A stretch of 34,133 nucleotides of DNA from Acetobacteraceae bacterium (GCA_027488195.1 JAIYCD010000190.1:1-34133); one strand, 5' to 3'; counted from the stretch's first letter, positions 1 through 12,352 are shown. Program-made: numbers and translations. Notes: a model not told the origin generated them from the sequence alone.

Positions 1-641
1 CCATCCTCGCCGTGCCGCCGGGCGGCGAGCGCGAGGGCGTGCGCGTGATCAGTGAGCGCACCTCGGAACAGATGCGCCGGCTGATGCGGGTCGCCGTCAC
101 CGACGGCTCGGGCCGGCAGTCGGACAGCCCGGGCTATTTCGTCGGCGGCAAGACCGGCACGGCGCAGAAGACCAATGAGCGCGGGCAATACCAGGAAAAC
201 CGCCGCATCTCCTCCTTCGTCGGCGCCTTCCCGATGAACGCGCCGCGCTATGCGCTGCATGTGCTGGTGGATGAACCGAAGCCGCGCGCCGATACCGGCG
301 GCTACGCCACCGCCGGCGTCGTCGCCGCCCCCACCGCGCGGCGCGTGGTGGAGCGGGTGGCGCCGCTGCTCGGCATGGTGCCCGAGACGGACCGCATCCC
401 GCAGATCCAGGCCAGCATCGCGCTGCCTCTCAATGGCGGCCGCCCGCGCGCGGCGGCGGCCGCCGCCCCCGCAGCGCGGCCGCCGGCCGCTGCGACCCCC
501 GCCATGTTGCCGCGCACCCCGGCCCCCACGCTCGACCAGCCCACCCCCCCCATCCGGCGCACCGATGCGGCCGACAGCATTGCCATGCCGCGCCTCGTTC
601 TCGCCCCCATCACCCCCGAGACAGGCCGTGCGGCGCGATGA
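1..641 (+). CDS. ftsI: Peptidoglycan D,D-transpeptidase FtsI/PBP3, C-terminal part (5' truncated by window edge)
   Basis: Open frame from the left edge to TGA at 639-641; contains the KTGTAQK penicillin-binding motif and precedes murE in dcw order; ends in an Ala/Pro-rich tail. Confidence 0.9.
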   Translation, partial: ILAVPPGGEREGVRVISERTSEQMRRLMRVAVTDGSGRQSDSPGYFVGGKTGTAQKTNERGQYQENRRISSFVGAFPMNAPRYALHVLVDEPKPRADTGGYATAGVVAAPTARRVVERVAPLLGMVPETDRIPQIQASIALPLNGGRPRAAAAAAPAARPPAAATPAMLPRTPAPTLDQPTPPIRRTDAADSIAMPRLVLAPITPETGRAAR

Positions 642-2076
642 CATCCTCGCCCTGTTCCCTGGCCTGAGCGCCGAGGGCCTTCCCGACATCCAGGGTGTCA
701 CGTCGGACAGCCGCGCCGTGCGCCCGGGCTACCTCTTCGCCGCGCTGCCGGGCAGCAAGGCCGATGGCACCCGCTTCATCGCCGATGCAGTGGCGGCGGG
801 TGCCGCTGCGATCCTGGCACCGGAGGGTACCGCCTGGCCGGAAGCGGTTCCGCCGCGCCCCCTGCTCGCAACCCCCGATCCGCGCCGTGCGCTCGCGCTG
901 ATCGCAGCCAGCTTCCACGGCGCGCAGCCCGAGCGCGTCGTTGCGATCACCGGCACCAACGGCAAGACCAGCACGGCCGATTTCCTGCGCCAGCTCATGG
1001 GGGAACACGCCGCCTCGCTCGGCACGCTCGGCCTCATCGCGCCGGGCTTCCCGCCGGGCGAGAGCCTGACAACGCCCGACCCCGTGGCACTGCACGCAAC
1101 GCTGGCCGCGCTGCAGCGCGCCGGCATCACCGACCTCGCGATCGAGGCCAGCTCGCACGGGCTGGACCAGCGCCGGCTGGACGGCGTGCGGCTTGCCGCC
1201 GCCGCCTTCACCAACCTGACGCGCGATCATCTGGATTACCACGGCAGCATGGAGGCCTATCGCGCCGCCAAGCTGCGCCTCTTCGACACGCTGCTGCCGG
1301 CGGGCGCGCCCGCCGTGCTGCACACGGAGATGGACACCGCGACGCTCACGGCACTGCGCGATATCATCGCCGCGCGCGGCCTGCGTGGGATCGAGGTCGG
1401 CGAGGCAGGGCGCGACCTGCGTCTGGTCGCGCAACGCGCCCTGCCTGCGGGCCAGGTGCTCACGCTGGCGGGCTTCGGCGAGGTGACGCTTGCCGTGCCC
1501 GGCCGCTTCCAGGCCGACAATGCGATGGTGGCCGCGGCGCTGGCCATCGGCCTTGGCCGCCCAGCGCGCGACGTCGTCGCGAGCCTGGCGCGCCTGGCCC
1601 CGGTGCGTGGCCGGATGGAGCTGGCGGCAACGCTGCCGAACGGCGCGGCCGTCTATGTGGACTACGCCCATACGCCCGACGCGCTCTCGCGCCTGCTCGC
1701 CGCACTTCGCCCGCATCTGGGCGCCGGCGGCCGGCTGCATGTGCTGTTCGGCGCCGGCGGTGACCGCGATCCCGGCAAGCGCCCGCTGATGGGCGCCGCG
1801 GCCGCCGAAGCGGCCGACATCGTGTGGGTGACCGACGACAATCCGCGCAGCGAAGACCCCGCCCTGATCCGCGCCGCCATCCTGGCCGCGGCCCCCGGCG
1901 CGCGCGACGCGGGCGAGCGTGCCGCCGCCATAGCGCGAGCCTTGGATGCGCTGGGCCCTGGCGATGTGCTGGCGGTCGCCGGCAAGGGGCATGAGAGCGG
2001 ACAGACCATCGCGGGCGTCACCACCCCCTTCGATGATGCCGAGGTGGTTCGCCGCCTCGTGGATGGGCGCGCATGA
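628..2076 (+). CDS. murE: UDP-N-acetylmuramoyl-L-alanyl-D-glutamate--2,6-diaminopimelate ligase
   Basis: In-frame GTG at 628 gives VRRDDILALFPG...; ATP-binding GTNGKTST; DDNPRSEDP motif typical of meso-DAP-adding MurE. The tracked ORF start at 250 lies inside ftsI and is too early. Confidence 0.93.
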   Translation: MRRDDILALFPGLSAEGLPDIQGVTSDSRAVRPGYLFAALPGSKADGTRFIADAVAAGAAAILAPEGTAWPEAVPPRPLLATPDPRRALALIAASFHGAQPERVVAITGTNGKTSTADFLRQLMGEHAASLGTLGLIAPGFPPGESLTTPDPVALHATLAALQRAGITDLAIEASSHGLDQRRLDGVRLAAAAFTNLTRDHLDYHGSMEAYRAAKLRLFDTLLPAGAPAVLHTEMDTATLTALRDIIAARGLRGIEVGEAGRDLRLVAQRALPAGQVLTLAGFGEVTLAVPGRFQADNAMVAAALAIGLGRPARDVVASLARLAPVRGRMELAATLPNGAAVYVDYAHTPDALSRLLAALRPHLGAGGRLHVLFGAGGDRDPGKRPLMGAAAAEAADIVWVTDDNPRSEDPALIRAAILAAAPGARDAGERAAAIARALDALGPGDVLAVAGKGHESGQTIAGVTTPFDDAEVVRRLVDGRA

Positions 2077-3458
2077 CCCTGCTCTGGACCGCGGCCGAAC
2101 TGCGCGAGGCAACCGGCGGCGCCTGCGCCGACGATGTTGCCGCGACGGGCGTCTCCATCGACACCCGCACGATCGAACCGGGTGACCTGTTCGTCGCGCT
2201 GCGCGATACGCGCGATGGACATGATTTCGTGGAAGCCGCCTTCGCGCGCGGCGCCTCGGCGATGGTGGACCGCGACATGCCGGGGCGCGTGCTGCGTGTG
2301 CAGGACACGCTGGCGGGCCTCACGGCGCTGGGTGCCGCCGGGCGCGCGCGCATGCAGGGCCGCGTCATCGCCGTCACCGGCAGCGTCGGCAAGACGACCA
2401 CAAAGGAGATGCTGAAGCGGGCCCTGGGCGCGCTCGGGCCCACCCATGCCTCGGTGGCGAGCTACAACAACCAATGGGGCGTGCCGCTGACCCTGGCCCG
2501 CATGCCGCGCGGCACCGCCTGGGCCGCCATCGAGATCGGCATGAACCACCGGCACGAGATCGCGCCCCTTTCGCGCCTGACCCAGCCGCATGTCGTCATC
2601 GTGACCGCCATCGGCACCGCGCATATCGGCCATCTGGGCAGCCAGGAGGCGATCGCGGATGAGAAGGCCGAGATCGCGGCCGGAATCCTTCCCGGTGGCT
2701 TGGCCGTGCTGCCCCAGGACAGCCCCTTCTTCGAGCGCATGTCGGCCGTGGCCCGCAGTTGCGGCGCCGATGTGGTGGGCTTCGGCGAGAGTCCCGAGGC
2801 CTCGGCGCGCATGCTCTCCTGGCGCGGGACCGATTCCGGGAGCGAGGCGGAATTCGCCCTCTCCGGCCGGCATGTGACGGTGCGGCTGGAGCAGCCGGGG
2901 AAACACATGGCGATGAACGCGCTGGCCGCACTCGCCGCCATCCAAGCCGCCGGCGGCGACACGGGCCTTGCCGCCGCCGCCCTCTCGGGCTTTGGCGCGG
3001 GTGCCGGCCGCGGCGAGATGCGCCGCATCGCGACCCCCGACCACGGCACCGCCCTGCTGCTCGACGAGAGCTACAACGCCTCCGACAGCGCGATCCGCGC
3101 GGCCCTGCAAGTGCTGGCGGCACAGAAGGCGCGCCGGCGCATCGCCGTGCTGGGCGACATGCGCGAACTCGGCGAATTCGGCCCAGATCTGCACCGCGCG
3201 CTGGCCTCCGATGCGGCCCAGGCGGCCGACCTGGTCTATGCATGCGGCCCCCTGATGCGGCATCTCTTCGACGCGCTGCCGGCCGACCGGCAGGCCATGC
3301 ACGCCGAAGATGCTGCAAGCATCGCACCCTTCGTCGCGGCAGCGCTGCGCGACGGCGATGCCGTGCTGGTCAAGGGCTCGCTCGGCATGCGCATGGTCCA
3401 GATCATCAGTGCCCTCACCGACTCCAAAGTCACTGGGCCCACGAGGAACAAGTCATGA
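2073..3458 (+). CDS. murF: UDP-N-acetylmuramoyl-tripeptide--D-alanyl-D-alanine ligase
   Basis: Mur ligase motif [16 protein letters not shown] overlap with murE; dcw order. Confidence 0.95.
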   Translation: MTLLWTAAELREATGGACADDVAATGVSIDTRTIEPGDLFVALRDTRDGHDFVEAAFARGASAMVDRDMPGRVLRVQDTLAGLTALGAAGRARMQGRVIAVTGSVGKTTTKEMLKRALGALGPTHASVASYNNQWGVPLTLARMPRGTAWAAIEIGMNHRHEIAPLSRLTQPHVVIVTAIGTAHIGHLGSQEAIADEKAEIAAGILPGGLAVLPQDSPFFERMSAVARSCGADVVGFGESPEASARMLSWRGTDSGSEAEFALSGRHVTVRLEQPGKHMAMNALAALAAIQAAGGDTGLAAAALSGFGAGAGRGEMRRIATPDHGTALLLDESYNASDSAIRAALQVLAAQKARRRIAVLGDMRELGEFGPDLHRALASDAAQAADLVYACGPLMRHLFDALPADRQAMHAEDAASIAPFVAAALRDGDAVLVKGSLGMRMVQIISALTDSKVTGPTRNKS

Positions 3459-4543
3459 TTCCGCTGCTGCTCTCTCCGCTCGCGGATGACTTCATCCTTT
3501 TCAACCTGGCGCGCTACCTGACATTCCGGGCGGGTGCGGCCTGCATGACCGCGCTCTTCGTGGCGCTGGTCTTCGGCAAGAGCGTGATCAACTGGCTGCG
3601 CAGCTTCCAGCGCGGCGGCCAGCCGATCCGCGAGGATGGGCCGGAAAGCCACCTGCTGACCAAGAAGGGCACGCCCACCATGGGCGGCGTGCTGATCCTG
3701 CTCTCGCTCTCGGTCTCCGTGCTGCTCTGGGCCGATCTGCGCAACGGCTTCGTCTGGGCCGTGCTCTTCGTCACGCTGGGCTATGGGGCGCTCGGCTTCG
3801 TGGATGACTGGCTGAAGGTGACCAAGCGCAACACCAAGGGCGTCTCGGGCCGCGCGAAGCTGGTGGCGCAGGCGGGCATCGCCTTCATCGCCGCGCTGTG
3901 GTTCATGTGGCTGCTGCCGCCCGGCCTCTCGGACAACATGGCCGTGCCCTTCTTCAAGGAGACGCTGATCCCGCTCAGCATCCTGTTCCCCTTCGTCGCC
4001 GCCTTCGTGATGATGGGCTCCTCCAACGCGGTGAACCTGACGGACGGGCTGGATGGCCTTGCGATCGTGCCGGTGATGATCGCGGCGGCCGTCTTCGCGC
4101 TGATCGCCTATCTCGTCGGCAACCGCATCTTCGCCGACTACCTGCAATTGCACGGCGTGCCGGGCGCGGGCGAGCTCGCCGTGTTCTGCTCGGCGCTGAT
4201 CGGCGCCTCGCTCGGCTTCCTCTGGTTCAACGCGCCTCCGGCTGCCGTCTTCATGGGCGATACCGGTTCGCTGGCCCTGGGCGGCGCGCTCGGTTCCATC
4301 GCGGTCGCCACCAAGCATGAGATCGTGCTGGCGATCGTGGGCGGGCTTTTCGTGGTGGAGACGCTCTCCGTCGTCATCCAGGTCTTCTGGTTCAAGCGCA
4401 CGGGGCGGCGCGTGTTCCTGATGGCGCCGCTGCATCACCATTTCGAGAAGAAGGGCTGGGCGGAACCCACCATCGTGATCCGCTTCTGGATCATCGCGAT
4501 GGTTCTGGGGCTGATCGGACTCTCGACGTTGAAGATCCGATGA
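3455..4543 (+). CDS. mraY: Phospho-N-acetylmuramoyl-pentapeptide-transferase
   Basis: ATG at 3455 ([13 protein letters not shown]...); [22 protein letters not shown] and [13 protein letters not shown] motifs; multi-TM protein. Confidence 0.96.
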   Translation: MIPLLLSPLADDFILFNLARYLTFRAGAACMTALFVALVFGKSVINWLRSFQRGGQPIREDGPESHLLTKKGTPTMGGVLILLSLSVSVLLWADLRNGFVWAVLFVTLGYGALGFVDDWLKVTKRNTKGVSGRAKLVAQAGIAFIAALWFMWLLPPGLSDNMAVPFFKETLIPLSILFPFVAAFVMMGSSNAVNLTDGLDGLAIVPVMIAAAVFALIAYLVGNRIFADYLQLHGVPGAGELAVFCSALIGASLGFLWFNAPPAAVFMGDTGSLALGGALGSIAVATKHEIVLAIVGGLFVVETLSVVIQVFWFKRTGRRVFLMAPLHHHFEKKGWAEPTIVIRFWIIAMVLGLIGLSTLKIR

Positions 4544-5895
4544 CCCCATTCCAAGGGCAGCGCATCGCGGTGGTGGGGCTCGGCAAGGCCGGGCTGCCGG
4601 CTGCGCGTCGCCTGCGGGAATGGGGTGCGGACGTCACCTGCTGGGATGATGGCGAAGCCGCGCGGGCCGAGGCCCGCGCGCAGGGGCTGCACGTCGCCGA
4701 CCCCGCGGCGCGCTTCGATTTCGACGCGCTGCTGCTCTCTCCCGGCATTCCGCATATCCTGCCGCGCGTGCATCCGGCCGCCGCCGCGGCCCGCGCCGCG
4801 GGGGCCCCGATCCTGGCCGATGTCGAGTTCCTGTTCCGCGCGGCGCGCGCCGCCGGCAGCGCCGCACGCTTCGTCGGCATCACCGGCACCAACGGCAAGA
4901 GCACGACGACGGCGCTGCTGGGGCACCTGCTCGCGCGGGCCGGCGTGCCGGTGGAAGTCGGCGGCAACCTAGGGCCGGCCGCGCTCGACATGCCGGTCCT
5001 GGGCGATGACGGCGTCTATGTGCTCGAAATGTCGAGCTACATGCTGGAACGAATCGCCAATCTTCGATTCAATGCCGCAGCGATGCTCAATCTCTCCCCG
5101 GATCACCTGGACCGCCATGGCGACATGGCCGGCTACCGCGCCGCGAAGGCGCAAATCTTCGCGCGCCAGACGCGGGAGGATGTGGCGGTGCTCGGCCAGG
5201 ATGACACGGACACGGCGAGCCTGAGCGGTACGCTCGCCGCGCGCTGCGTGCCGGTCTCGGGCAGCGCGCCACAGCCGGGCGGCATCTGGGCCGAAGCCGG
5301 CCTGCTCCGCGACGATGCCGGCGTGATCGCCGACCTCGCCTCCTGCCCCACCCTGCCTGGCGCGCATAATGCGCAGAACGCGGCGGCCGCGGCGGCGCTG
5401 GCGCTGGCCCTCGGCCTCCCGCGCGAGGGTCTCGCCGCGGGCCTCGCGACCTATCCGGGCCTGCCGCACCGGCAGGAGCTGGTGGGCCGCCTCGGCGCAG
5501 TGCGCTTCGTGAATGACAGCAAGGCCACGAATGCCGACAGCGCGGCCCGCGCGCTCTCGAGCTACGGCCGCATCCTCTGGATCGCCGGCGGCATGGGCAA
5601 GGAGGGCGGCATCGCGCCGCTGGCCGAGTATTTCCCGCACATCGCCGAGGCCTTCCTGATCGGCCGCGACGGGCCGGAATTCGCGGCGACGCTCGCCGCC
5701 CACGGTGTCGCGCATCGCCTGTGCGGAACACTCGCCGAGGCCGTGCCCGCCGCCGCCGAAGCCGCGCGCCGCGGCCTGGCCGACGTCGTTCTGCTCTCAC
5801 CCGCCGCCGCCTCCTGGGACCAGTTCACCGGCTTCGATGCCCGCGGCGATGCCTTCCGCAGTTTGGTCCGTGCCCTCCCCGGAGTGGAATTCTGA
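4540..5895 (+). CDS. murD: UDP-N-acetylmuramoylalanine--D-glutamate ligase
   Basis: [16 protein letters not shown] motif, [25 protein letters not shown] overlap with mraY. Confidence 0.95.
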   Translation: MTPFQGQRIAVVGLGKAGLPAARRLREWGADVTCWDDGEAARAEARAQGLHVADPAARFDFDALLLSPGIPHILPRVHPAAAAARAAGAPILADVEFLFRAARAAGSAARFVGITGTNGKSTTTALLGHLLARAGVPVEVGGNLGPAALDMPVLGDDGVYVLEMSSYMLERIANLRFNAAAMLNLSPDHLDRHGDMAGYRAAKAQIFARQTREDVAVLGQDDTDTASLSGTLAARCVPVSGSAPQPGGIWAEAGLLRDDAGVIADLASCPTLPGAHNAQNAAAAAALALALGLPREGLAAGLATYPGLPHRQELVGRLGAVRFVNDSKATNADSAARALSSYGRILWIAGGMGKEGGIAPLAEYFPHIAEAFLIGRDGPEFAATLAAHGVAHRLCGTLAEAVPAAAEAARRGLADVVLLSPAAASWDQFTGFDARGDAFRSLVRALPGVEF

Positions 5896-7046
5896 TGGCC
5901 GTCTCCCGCACCGACACCTCGACGCTGGGCCGCTGGTGGTGGAGCGTGGATCGCTGGACGCTGGGCGCGCTGCTGGCGCTCATCGCCATCGGTTACGTGA
6001 TGATGCTCGCGGCCTCGCCCGCGGTCGCGCAGCGCATCGGCGCCGCGTCCCGCCACATGTTCCTGGAGCGACAGGTCTTCTACTCCACGCTCGCCGTCAT
6101 CGTGATGGTAGGCTGCTCGCTGCTCACGCCGCGCTGGGTGCTGCGTTTCGCCATCCTGGGCGCGCTGGGGGCGCTTGCGCTGACGGCGCTGACGCTGGTG
6201 GCGGGCACCGAGATCAAGGGTGCGCGGCGCTGGCTCTCGCTGCCGGGCATGTCGCTGCAGCCCTCGGAATTCCTGAAGCCCTGCCTCGCCGTGGTCTGCG
6301 CCTGGCTGATGGCCGAGGGCAAGCGCTCGCGGCACTTCCCGGGTCTGATCCTGGCCTTCATCCTGATCGGCGTCGTCGCCGTTCTGCTGAAGCAGCAACC
6401 CGATATCGGCATGCTGGCCGTTATTGTCGCCGTCTTTCTGGCGCAGGTCTTCGTCTCCGGCATCAACCTGATGTGGGTGATGGCGGGCGGCGGCTGCGTC
6501 GCCGGCCTTGCGGTCCTCGCCTTCACGCTGCATGGCCATGTGCGCTCCCGCGTGCAGCGCTTTCTCGACCCCGAGGCGGGCGACAATTTCCAGATCCGCA
6601 TGTCGCTGGAAGCCTTCGGCAATGGTGGCCTGCTCGGGCGCGGACCTGGGGAGGGCCGCGTGAAGGACGCGCTGCCCGATGCCCATGCGGACTTCGTCTT
6701 CCCCGTGGCGGCCGAGGAATTCGGCCTGGTCGTCTGCCTGATCATCCTCGCGATCTTCGCCTTCGTGGTGATCCGCGGCCTGCTGCGCCTGATGCATGAG
6801 CGCGACATCTTCGTGGCGCTGGCAGCGACCGGCCTGCTCGTGCAGTTCGGGCTGCAGGCCTTCATCAACATGGGCTCCTCGCTGCACCTGATCCCGACCA
6901 AGGGGATGACGCTGCCCTTCGTCAGCTATGGCGGCTCTTCCTCCATCGCGCTGGCCATCGGCATGGGCTTCCTGCTGGCGCTGACGCGCCGGCGCAGCGC
7001 AAGGGCGGAGGATTCCCAGCCCTACGCCCATGCCGTGCCGACATGA
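5895..7046 (+). CDS. ftsW: SEDS-family peptidoglycan glycosyltransferase FtsW
   Basis: ATG at 5895 (TGATG overlap with the murD stop); multi-TM; QPSEFLKP, NFQIRMSLEAFGNGGLLGRGPGEG, PTKGMTLPFVSYGGSS motifs. Confidence 0.95.
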   Translation: MAVSRTDTSTLGRWWWSVDRWTLGALLALIAIGYVMMLAASPAVAQRIGAASRHMFLERQVFYSTLAVIVMVGCSLLTPRWVLRFAILGALGALALTALTLVAGTEIKGARRWLSLPGMSLQPSEFLKPCLAVVCAWLMAEGKRSRHFPGLILAFILIGVVAVLLKQQPDIGMLAVIVAVFLAQVFVSGINLMWVMAGGGCVAGLAVLAFTLHGHVRSRVQRFLDPEAGDNFQIRMSLEAFGNGGLLGRGPGEGRVKDALPDAHADFVFPVAAEEFGLVVCLIILAIFAFVVIRGLLRLMHERDIFVALAATGLLVQFGLQAFINMGSSLHLIPTKGMTLPFVSYGGSSSIALAIGMGFLLALTRRRSARAEDSQPYAHAVPT

Positions 7047-7056
7047 GGGGGCCCAT

Positions 7057-8187
7057 ATGAGGGGGATGGCCATGCGCCCCATCGCCATCGCCGCCGGGGG
7101 CACCGGCGGGCACCTGTTTCCGGCCGAAGCGCTGGCCGCCGAGCTCTCCGCGCGCGGCGAGCGCATCGTGCTCTTCACCGACAGCCGCTCCGCCGCCTTC
7201 GACAGCCCGGCCTTCGCCAATGCCGAGCGCTTCGTGTTGAAGGGCGAGGGCATCGCCGGGCGCAGCCCACTGCGCGCGGCCCGGGGAGCAGCGCTGCTGG
7301 CGTCCGGCATGCTGACGGCGCGGCGGCTGCTGAAGGAACTCGATGCGTCCGCCGTGGTGGGCTTCGGCGGCTATCCCGCGATTCCGCCGGCACTCGCGGC
7401 GCTGAGCCTCGGCAAGCGGCGGCCCGCGCTCATCCTGCACGAGCAGAACGCGGTGCTGGGCCGCGCCAATCGCGCGCTCGCGACGCGGGCCGAATTGCTG
7501 GCGCTGGCCTATGAGGAAACGGCGCGCGTGCCCGAGGGGGCGCGGACGCGCTGGGTCGGCAATCCGGTCCGGCCCGCGCTGGCGGCGCTGGCCGGCGCCG
7601 GCTACCCGCCCGCCGATGGCCCGCTGCGCCTGCTGGTGACCGGCGGTTCGCTCGGCGCGCGCGTCTTCGCCGATCTCGTGCCCGCCGCCATCGCCGCCCT
7701 GCCCGAGGCGATCCGCGGGCGCCTGCTCATCGCGCAGCAATGCCGCGTCGAGGATCTGGAGCGCGTCCGCGCCGCCTATTCCGAGACGGGCATCCCGGTC
7801 GAACTCTCCCCCTTCTTCCCGGACATTGCGGGGCGGCTGGCGGGCGCGCATCTGGTGATCGCGCGGGCCGGCGCCTCCACGGTCGCCGAGATCGCCTGCG
7901 CGGGACGCCCCTCCCTGCTGGTGCCGCTGCCTTCCGCCATAGACAACCACCAATTCGCCAATGCACGCGCGCTGGAGGCGGCGGGTGCGGCCCTTGTACT
8001 GTCCCAGGCGACGACGAATCCGGCGCGGCTGACGCAATTGCTGGCGGAATGGCTGGGCTCGCCCGAAAGGCTTGCCGAAGCGGCCCGGCATGCGGCATCC
8101 CTCGCGCGTCCCCAGGCGGCGCGGGAGCTGGCCGACCTGGTCCTCGCCCACGCCGCCCGAACCCAAGCCCTCCAGGAATCCCGCTGA
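7057..8187 (+). CDS. murG: UDP-N-acetylglucosamine--N-acetylmuramyl-(pentapeptide) pyrophosphoryl-undecaprenol N-acetylglucosamine transferase
   Basis: [35 protein letters not shown] motifs. Start ambiguous between in-frame ATGs at 7057, 7066 and 7072. Confidence 0.94.
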   Translation: MRGMAMRPIAIAAGGTGGHLFPAEALAAELSARGERIVLFTDSRSAAFDSPAFANAERFVLKGEGIAGRSPLRAARGAALLASGMLTARRLLKELDASAVVGFGGYPAIPPALAALSLGKRRPALILHEQNAVLGRANRALATRAELLALAYEETARVPEGARTRWVGNPVRPALAALAGAGYPPADGPLRLLVTGGSLGARVFADLVPAAIAALPEAIRGRLLIAQQCRVEDLERVRAAYSETGIPVELSPFFPDIAGRLAGAHLVIARAGASTVAEIACAGRPSLLVPLPSAIDNHQFANARALEAAGAALVLSQATTNPARLTQLLAEWLGSPERLAEAARHAASLARPQAARELADLVLAHAARTQALQESR

Positions 8188-9629
8188 TGCGCGCGCTGCC
8201 ACTTTCCATCGGGACCATCCACTTCGTGGGCATTGGCGGCATCGGCATGTCGGGCATCGCCGAGGTTCTGCACAATCTCGGCTATGCCGTGCAGGGCAGC
8301 GACATCGCCGAGGGCTACAACGTCGCCCGCCTGCGCGAGGCGGGGATTCCCGTCATGGTCGGCCATGCGGCCGAGAACCTGCGCAATGCGCAGGTCGTCG
8401 TGGTCAGCACGGCGGTGAAGCGCGACAACCCCGAGGTCCAGGCCGCGCGGCGCCGCCTGCTGCCGGTCGTGCGCCGCGCCGAGATGCTGGCCGAGCTGAT
8501 GCGCCTGAAATGGGGCATCGCGGTCGGCGGCACCCATGGCAAGACGACGACGACGAGCCTGATCGCCTGCGTGCTGGAACAGGCCAAGCTCGACCCCACC
8601 GTGATCAATGGCGGCATCATCAACGCCTACGGCACCAACACCCGCATGGGCACGGGCGAATGGATGGTGGTCGAGGCCGATGAGAGCGACGGCAGTTTTC
8701 TCCGACTTCCCAGCACCGTCGCGGTCGTGACGAACATGGATGCGGAACACCTCGATCACTGGGGCACTGAGGACGCGATGCGCGAAGGCTATGCGCAATT
8801 CGTCGGCAACATCCCCTTCTACGGCTTCGCCGTGCTCTGCGCCGATCATCCCGCCGTGCAGGCGATGATCCCCAAGCTCGACCGCCGTCTCGTCACCTAT
8901 GGCTTCTCGCCCCAGGCCGATGTGCGGGCCGAGAAGGTGCTGACCAACCGCATGGGGGCCAGCTTCGAAGTCACGGTCCAGGACCGCGTGACCGGTCGCG
9001 CCCGCACCATGCAGCCCTTCCGCCTGCCCATGCTGGGCCACCACAACGTCCAGAATGCGCTGGCGGCGATCGCCATCGGCGTCGAGATGGATGTGCCGGA
9101 GGATGTGATCCGCGCCGCACTCGCCGGCTTCAAGGGCGTCAAGCGCCGCTTCACCCGCGTGGGCGAGACGGGCGGCATCACCGTGATCGACGATTACGGG
9201 CATCACCCGGTCGAGATCGCCGCCGTCCTGAAAGCCGCGCGCCAGGCCGGCGCGCGGGATGTCATCGCCGTGGTGCAGCCGCATCGCTATTCGCGCCTGA
9301 ACCAGCTCTTCACCGAGTTCTGCACCTGTATGAATGATGCGGGCACGGTCATCATCGCCGATGTCTATGCCGCCGGCGAAGCGCCCATCGAAGGCGCGGA
9401 CAAGGATGCGCTGGTGGAGGGGCTGCGCGCCGCGGGCCATCGCAGCGTGGTGCCGCTGCCCGAGCCCGCGAGCCTCGCCGAAATGATCAACGCCATGGCC
9501 AAGCCTGGCGACTATGTGATCTGCCTGGGTGCGGGCACCATCACCAACTGGGCGCATGCGCTGCCGGCACAGCTGGCCGAGCTGCAATCCCAGGCGGGGG
9601 CGCGCGTCTCGCCGCTCAAGCGCGCATGA
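8187..9629 (+). CDS. murC: UDP-N-acetylmuramate--L-alanine ligase
   Basis: ATG at 8187 ([26 protein letters not shown]); [27 protein letters not shown] overlap with murG. Confidence 0.96.
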   Translation: MRALPLSIGTIHFVGIGGIGMSGIAEVLHNLGYAVQGSDIAEGYNVARLREAGIPVMVGHAAENLRNAQVVVVSTAVKRDNPEVQAARRRLLPVVRRAEMLAELMRLKWGIAVGGTHGKTTTTSLIACVLEQAKLDPTVINGGIINAYGTNTRMGTGEWMVVEADESDGSFLRLPSTVAVVTNMDAEHLDHWGTEDAMREGYAQFVGNIPFYGFAVLCADHPAVQAMIPKLDRRLVTYGFSPQADVRAEKVLTNRMGASFEVTVQDRVTGRARTMQPFRLPMLGHHNVQNALAAIAIGVEMDVPEDVIRAALAGFKGVKRRFTRVGETGGITVIDDYGHHPVEIAAVLKAARQAGARDVIAVVQPHRYSRLNQLFTEFCTCMNDAGTVIIADVYAAGEAPIEGADKDALVEGLRAAGHRSVVPLPEPASLAEMINAMAKPGDYVICLGAGTITNWAHALPAQLAELQSQAGARVSPLKRA

Positions 9630-10543
9630 AGCCGATGCCCGCCACCCGCGCCATGCCGGTGATCCGCGGCCGTGTGGAGGCGGCGGCGTCGCTCGCCCCC
9701 TTCACCTGGTTCCGCGTGGGCGGGCCGGCGGAGTGGCTGGCGCGGCCCGCCGATGCCGAGGATCTGCTCACGCTGCTGGCCGCCCTCGACCCGGCGATGG
9801 AGCTGACGGTGCTGGGTGCCGCCTCCAACCTCATCATCCGCGATGGCGGCGTGCCGGGCGTGGTGCTGCGCCTGCCCGCGCGCGGCTTCGGGGCCGTCAC
9901 CGTCGAGGCCGATGGCGTGATCGCGGGTGCGGCCGCGCTGGATGCGACCGTGGCCGAGCACGCCGCGGCGGCTGCTCTCGCGGGGCTGGAATTTCTCAGC
10001 GGCATTCCCGGCAGCATCGGCGGCGCCGTCGCCATGAATGCGGGCGCCTATGGGCGCGAGATCGTGGATGTCCTGGACTGGGCGGAGGTCGCGACGCCAA
10101 CCGGCCTTGTGCGGCTCGACGCGGCTGGTCTCGGCCTCGCCTATCGCCATGCGAGCCTGCCGCCACGCGGCGTGGTGACGCGCGCTCGGCTGCGTGCCGC
10201 CCCTGGCGATGCCACTGCCATCGCCGCCCGCATGGCCGAGATCCGCGACGCGCGCGAAGCCACGCAGCCCGTGCGCGCCCGCACCGGCGGCAGCACCTTC
10301 CGCAACCCCGAGGGCCACAAGGCCTGGGCGCTCATCGACGCCGCCGGCTGCCGTGGCCTCATGCGCGGGGCCGCGCAGGTCAGCGAGAAGCATTGCAACT
10401 TCCTGCTCAACACGGGCGGCGCCACCGCGGCCGATCTCGAAGCCCTGGGCGAGGAGGTCCGCGCGCGCGTGCTGGCGCATTCGGGCGTGGATCTGCATTG
10501 GGAAATCAAGCGCATTGGCCAAAGAGGGAGCGCCACGGCATGA
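9626..10543 (+). CDS. murB: UDP-N-acetylenolpyruvoylglucosamine reductase
   Basis: [43 protein letters not shown] motifs; ATGA overlap with murC. Confidence 0.95.
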   Translation: MKPMPATRAMPVIRGRVEAAASLAPFTWFRVGGPAEWLARPADAEDLLTLLAALDPAMELTVLGAASNLIIRDGGVPGVVLRLPARGFGAVTVEADGVIAGAAALDATVAEHAAAAALAGLEFLSGIPGSIGGAVAMNAGAYGREIVDVLDWAEVATPTGLVRLDAAGLGLAYRHASLPPRGVVTRARLRAAPGDATAIAARMAEIRDAREATQPVRARTGGSTFRNPEGHKAWALIDAAGCRGLMRGAAQVSEKHCNFLLNTGGATAADLEALGEEVRARVLAHSGVDLHWEIKRIGQRGSATA

Positions 10544-11481
10544 ACGCGATCACGCCCATGCAGAAGCGCGTGGCCGTCCTCTATGGCGGCATCTCCGCCG
10601 AGCGGGACGTCAGTCTCTCGACCGGCGCGCAGGTCATCGCGGCGCTGCGCGAGGCGGGCTTCGAGGTCTCGCCCATCGAGGTGACGCAGGACCTGCCCGC
10701 CACCATCGGCGCATTGGCGGCGGCGAAACCGGACGCGGTGTTCAATGCGCTGCATGGCCGCTTCGGCGAGGATGGCTGCATCCAGGGCGTGCTGGACTGG
10801 ATGGGGCTGCCCTACACGCATTCGGGCGTCCGCGCCTCGTCCGTCGCCATGGACAAGGCGGCCGCCAAGGCGGTGTTCTCGGCGCATGGGCTGCCGGTCG
10901 CGGCACATCGCGTGGTCAGCCCGCAGGAGCTGGAAGAGGCCGACCCGCTGCCGCTCCCCTATGTGGTGAAGCCGGTGGATGAGGGCAGCAGCGTGGGCGT
11001 CACCATCCTGCGCGAGGGCGACAACCGGCGCGAGGAGATCGCCCGCAACTGGCGCTTCGGCCACCGCATCATGGCCGAGAGCTTCATCCCCGGCCGCGAG
11101 CTCACCGTCGCCGTAATGGATGACGAGCCGCTGGCCGTGACCGAGATCGCCACCGGCAACCAGTTCTACGATTACGAGGCGAAATACGCCGATGGCGGCA
11201 GCCACCATGTGCTGCCCGCGCCGATCCATCCCGATGTGACGGCCGAGGCCCTGCGCATCGCGGTCGCCGCGCATCGCGCGCTCGGCTGCCGCGGCGTCTC
11301 GCGCTCCGACTTCCGCTATGACGACACGGCGGGCGAGCCCGGGCGGCTCTATCTGCTCGAGGTGAACACGCAGCCTGGCATGACGCGCACCTCACTGCTG
11401 CCGGAACAGGCGGCGCATCGCGGCATCGGATTTCCGGCGCTCTGCGCCTGGATGATCGGGCAGGCCTGCCATGGCCCGTAA
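10540..11481 (+). CDS. ddl: D-alanine--D-alanine ligase
   Basis: ATG at 10540; [53 protein letters not shown] overlap with murB. Confidence 0.95.
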   Translation: MNAITPMQKRVAVLYGGISAERDVSLSTGAQVIAALREAGFEVSPIEVTQDLPATIGALAAAKPDAVFNALHGRFGEDGCIQGVLDWMGLPYTHSGVRASSVAMDKAAAKAVFSAHGLPVAAHRVVSPQELEEADPLPLPYVVKPVDEGSSVGVTILREGDNRREEIARNWRFGHRIMAESFIPGRELTVAVMDDEPLAVTEIATGNQFYDYEAKYADGGSHHVLPAPIHPDVTAEALRIAVAAHRALGCRGVSRSDFRYDDTAGEPGRLYLLEVNTQPGMTRTSLLPEQAAHRGIGFPALCAWMIGQACHGP

Positions 11482-12352
11482 ATCCGCCGAACCGACGACG
11501 CGCTCGCGCTCGGCGCCGCAGCCCAAGCGGCCCTCGGCCACGCGGCTCTGGTTCAAGAAGCGCCGCGCCTGGCTGCGCGGCATCGGCATGGCGTCGCTCG
11601 CCGCCGTCACCATCGGCGTGACCGCACTCGGCGTGATCGCGCTCGATCCGATGGCGCGGGTGCGCGAGACGACGAATTGGCTGGCCGAACTCGGCCGGGG
11701 TCCTGGCCTTTCCGTGCAGGAGATCCGCATCGAGGGCCGGGAATTCGCCCCCCGCGAGGCGCTGCTCGCCGCCATCGGCATCACGCCGGGCGAGGCCATC
11801 CTGGATTTCGAGCCCAGTGCCGCGAAGCAGCGGCTGGAGCAGATCGCCTGGGTGGAGACCGCCCATGTCGAGCGCCGCCTGCCCGGCACCATCCTGATCC
11901 GCATCACCGAGCGCCGCGCCTTCGCCGTCTGGCAGCGCGAGGGCCGCTTCTCGGTGATCGACCGCGAGGGCCGCGTGATGGCGACCGAGCGGCTGGAAGC
12001 CTTCGGCCCCCTGCCGCTCGTCGTCGGCATCGGCGCCGAGCGGGTCGCGGCGCCGATGATCGACCTGCTGCGCAGCACGCCCGAAATCGCCGACCGCGTG
12101 CAGGCCATCATCCGCGTCTCCGAGCGGCGTTGGAACCTGCGGCTGCAGAACGGCGCCGACATCATGCTGCCCGAAGGCCATGAGGAGGCGGCGATCACGC
12201 GCCTGGCCGAACTCCAGGCGCGCGACAAGCTGCTGGATCGCCCGCTGGCGGCGGTGGACATGCGCCTGCCCGATCGCCTCGTGGTCCGCATGCAGACGCC
12301 GGCGCAGCCCGCGACACCCACGCCCACCCAAGCCCGGAGCCAACGCGGATGA
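11471..12352 (+). CDS. ftsQ: Cell division protein FtsQ
   Basis: Short basic N-terminus, single TM, POTRA-like [13 protein letters not shown]...; position between ddl and ftsA. Confidence 0.9.
   Translation: MARKSAEPTTRSRSAPQPKRPSATRLWFKKRRAWLRGIGMASLAAVTIGVTALGVIALDPMARVRETTNWLAELGRGPGLSVQEIRIEGREFAPREALLAAIGITPGEAILDFEPSAAKQRLEQIAWVETAHVERRLPGTILIRITERRAFAVWQREGRFSVIDREGRVMATERLEAFGPLPLVVGIGAERVAAPMIDLLRSTPEIADRVQAIIRVSERRWNLRLQNGADIMLPEGHEEAAITRLAELQARDKLLDRPLAAVDMRLPDRLVVRMQTPAQPATPTPTQARSQRG

Noticed and set aside
610-3302. Long minus-strand ORFs (610-2112, 1662-3302) opposite murE/murF
   Set aside because: Antisense shadows of conserved Mur ligases; no recognisable domains.
5562-7310. 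582-aa minus-strand ORF opposite ftsW
   Set aside because: Antisense artefact; ftsW coding is clear on the + strand.
7776-9587. 603-aa minus-strand ORF opposite murC
   Set aside because: His/Asp-rich antisense artefact of GC codon bias.
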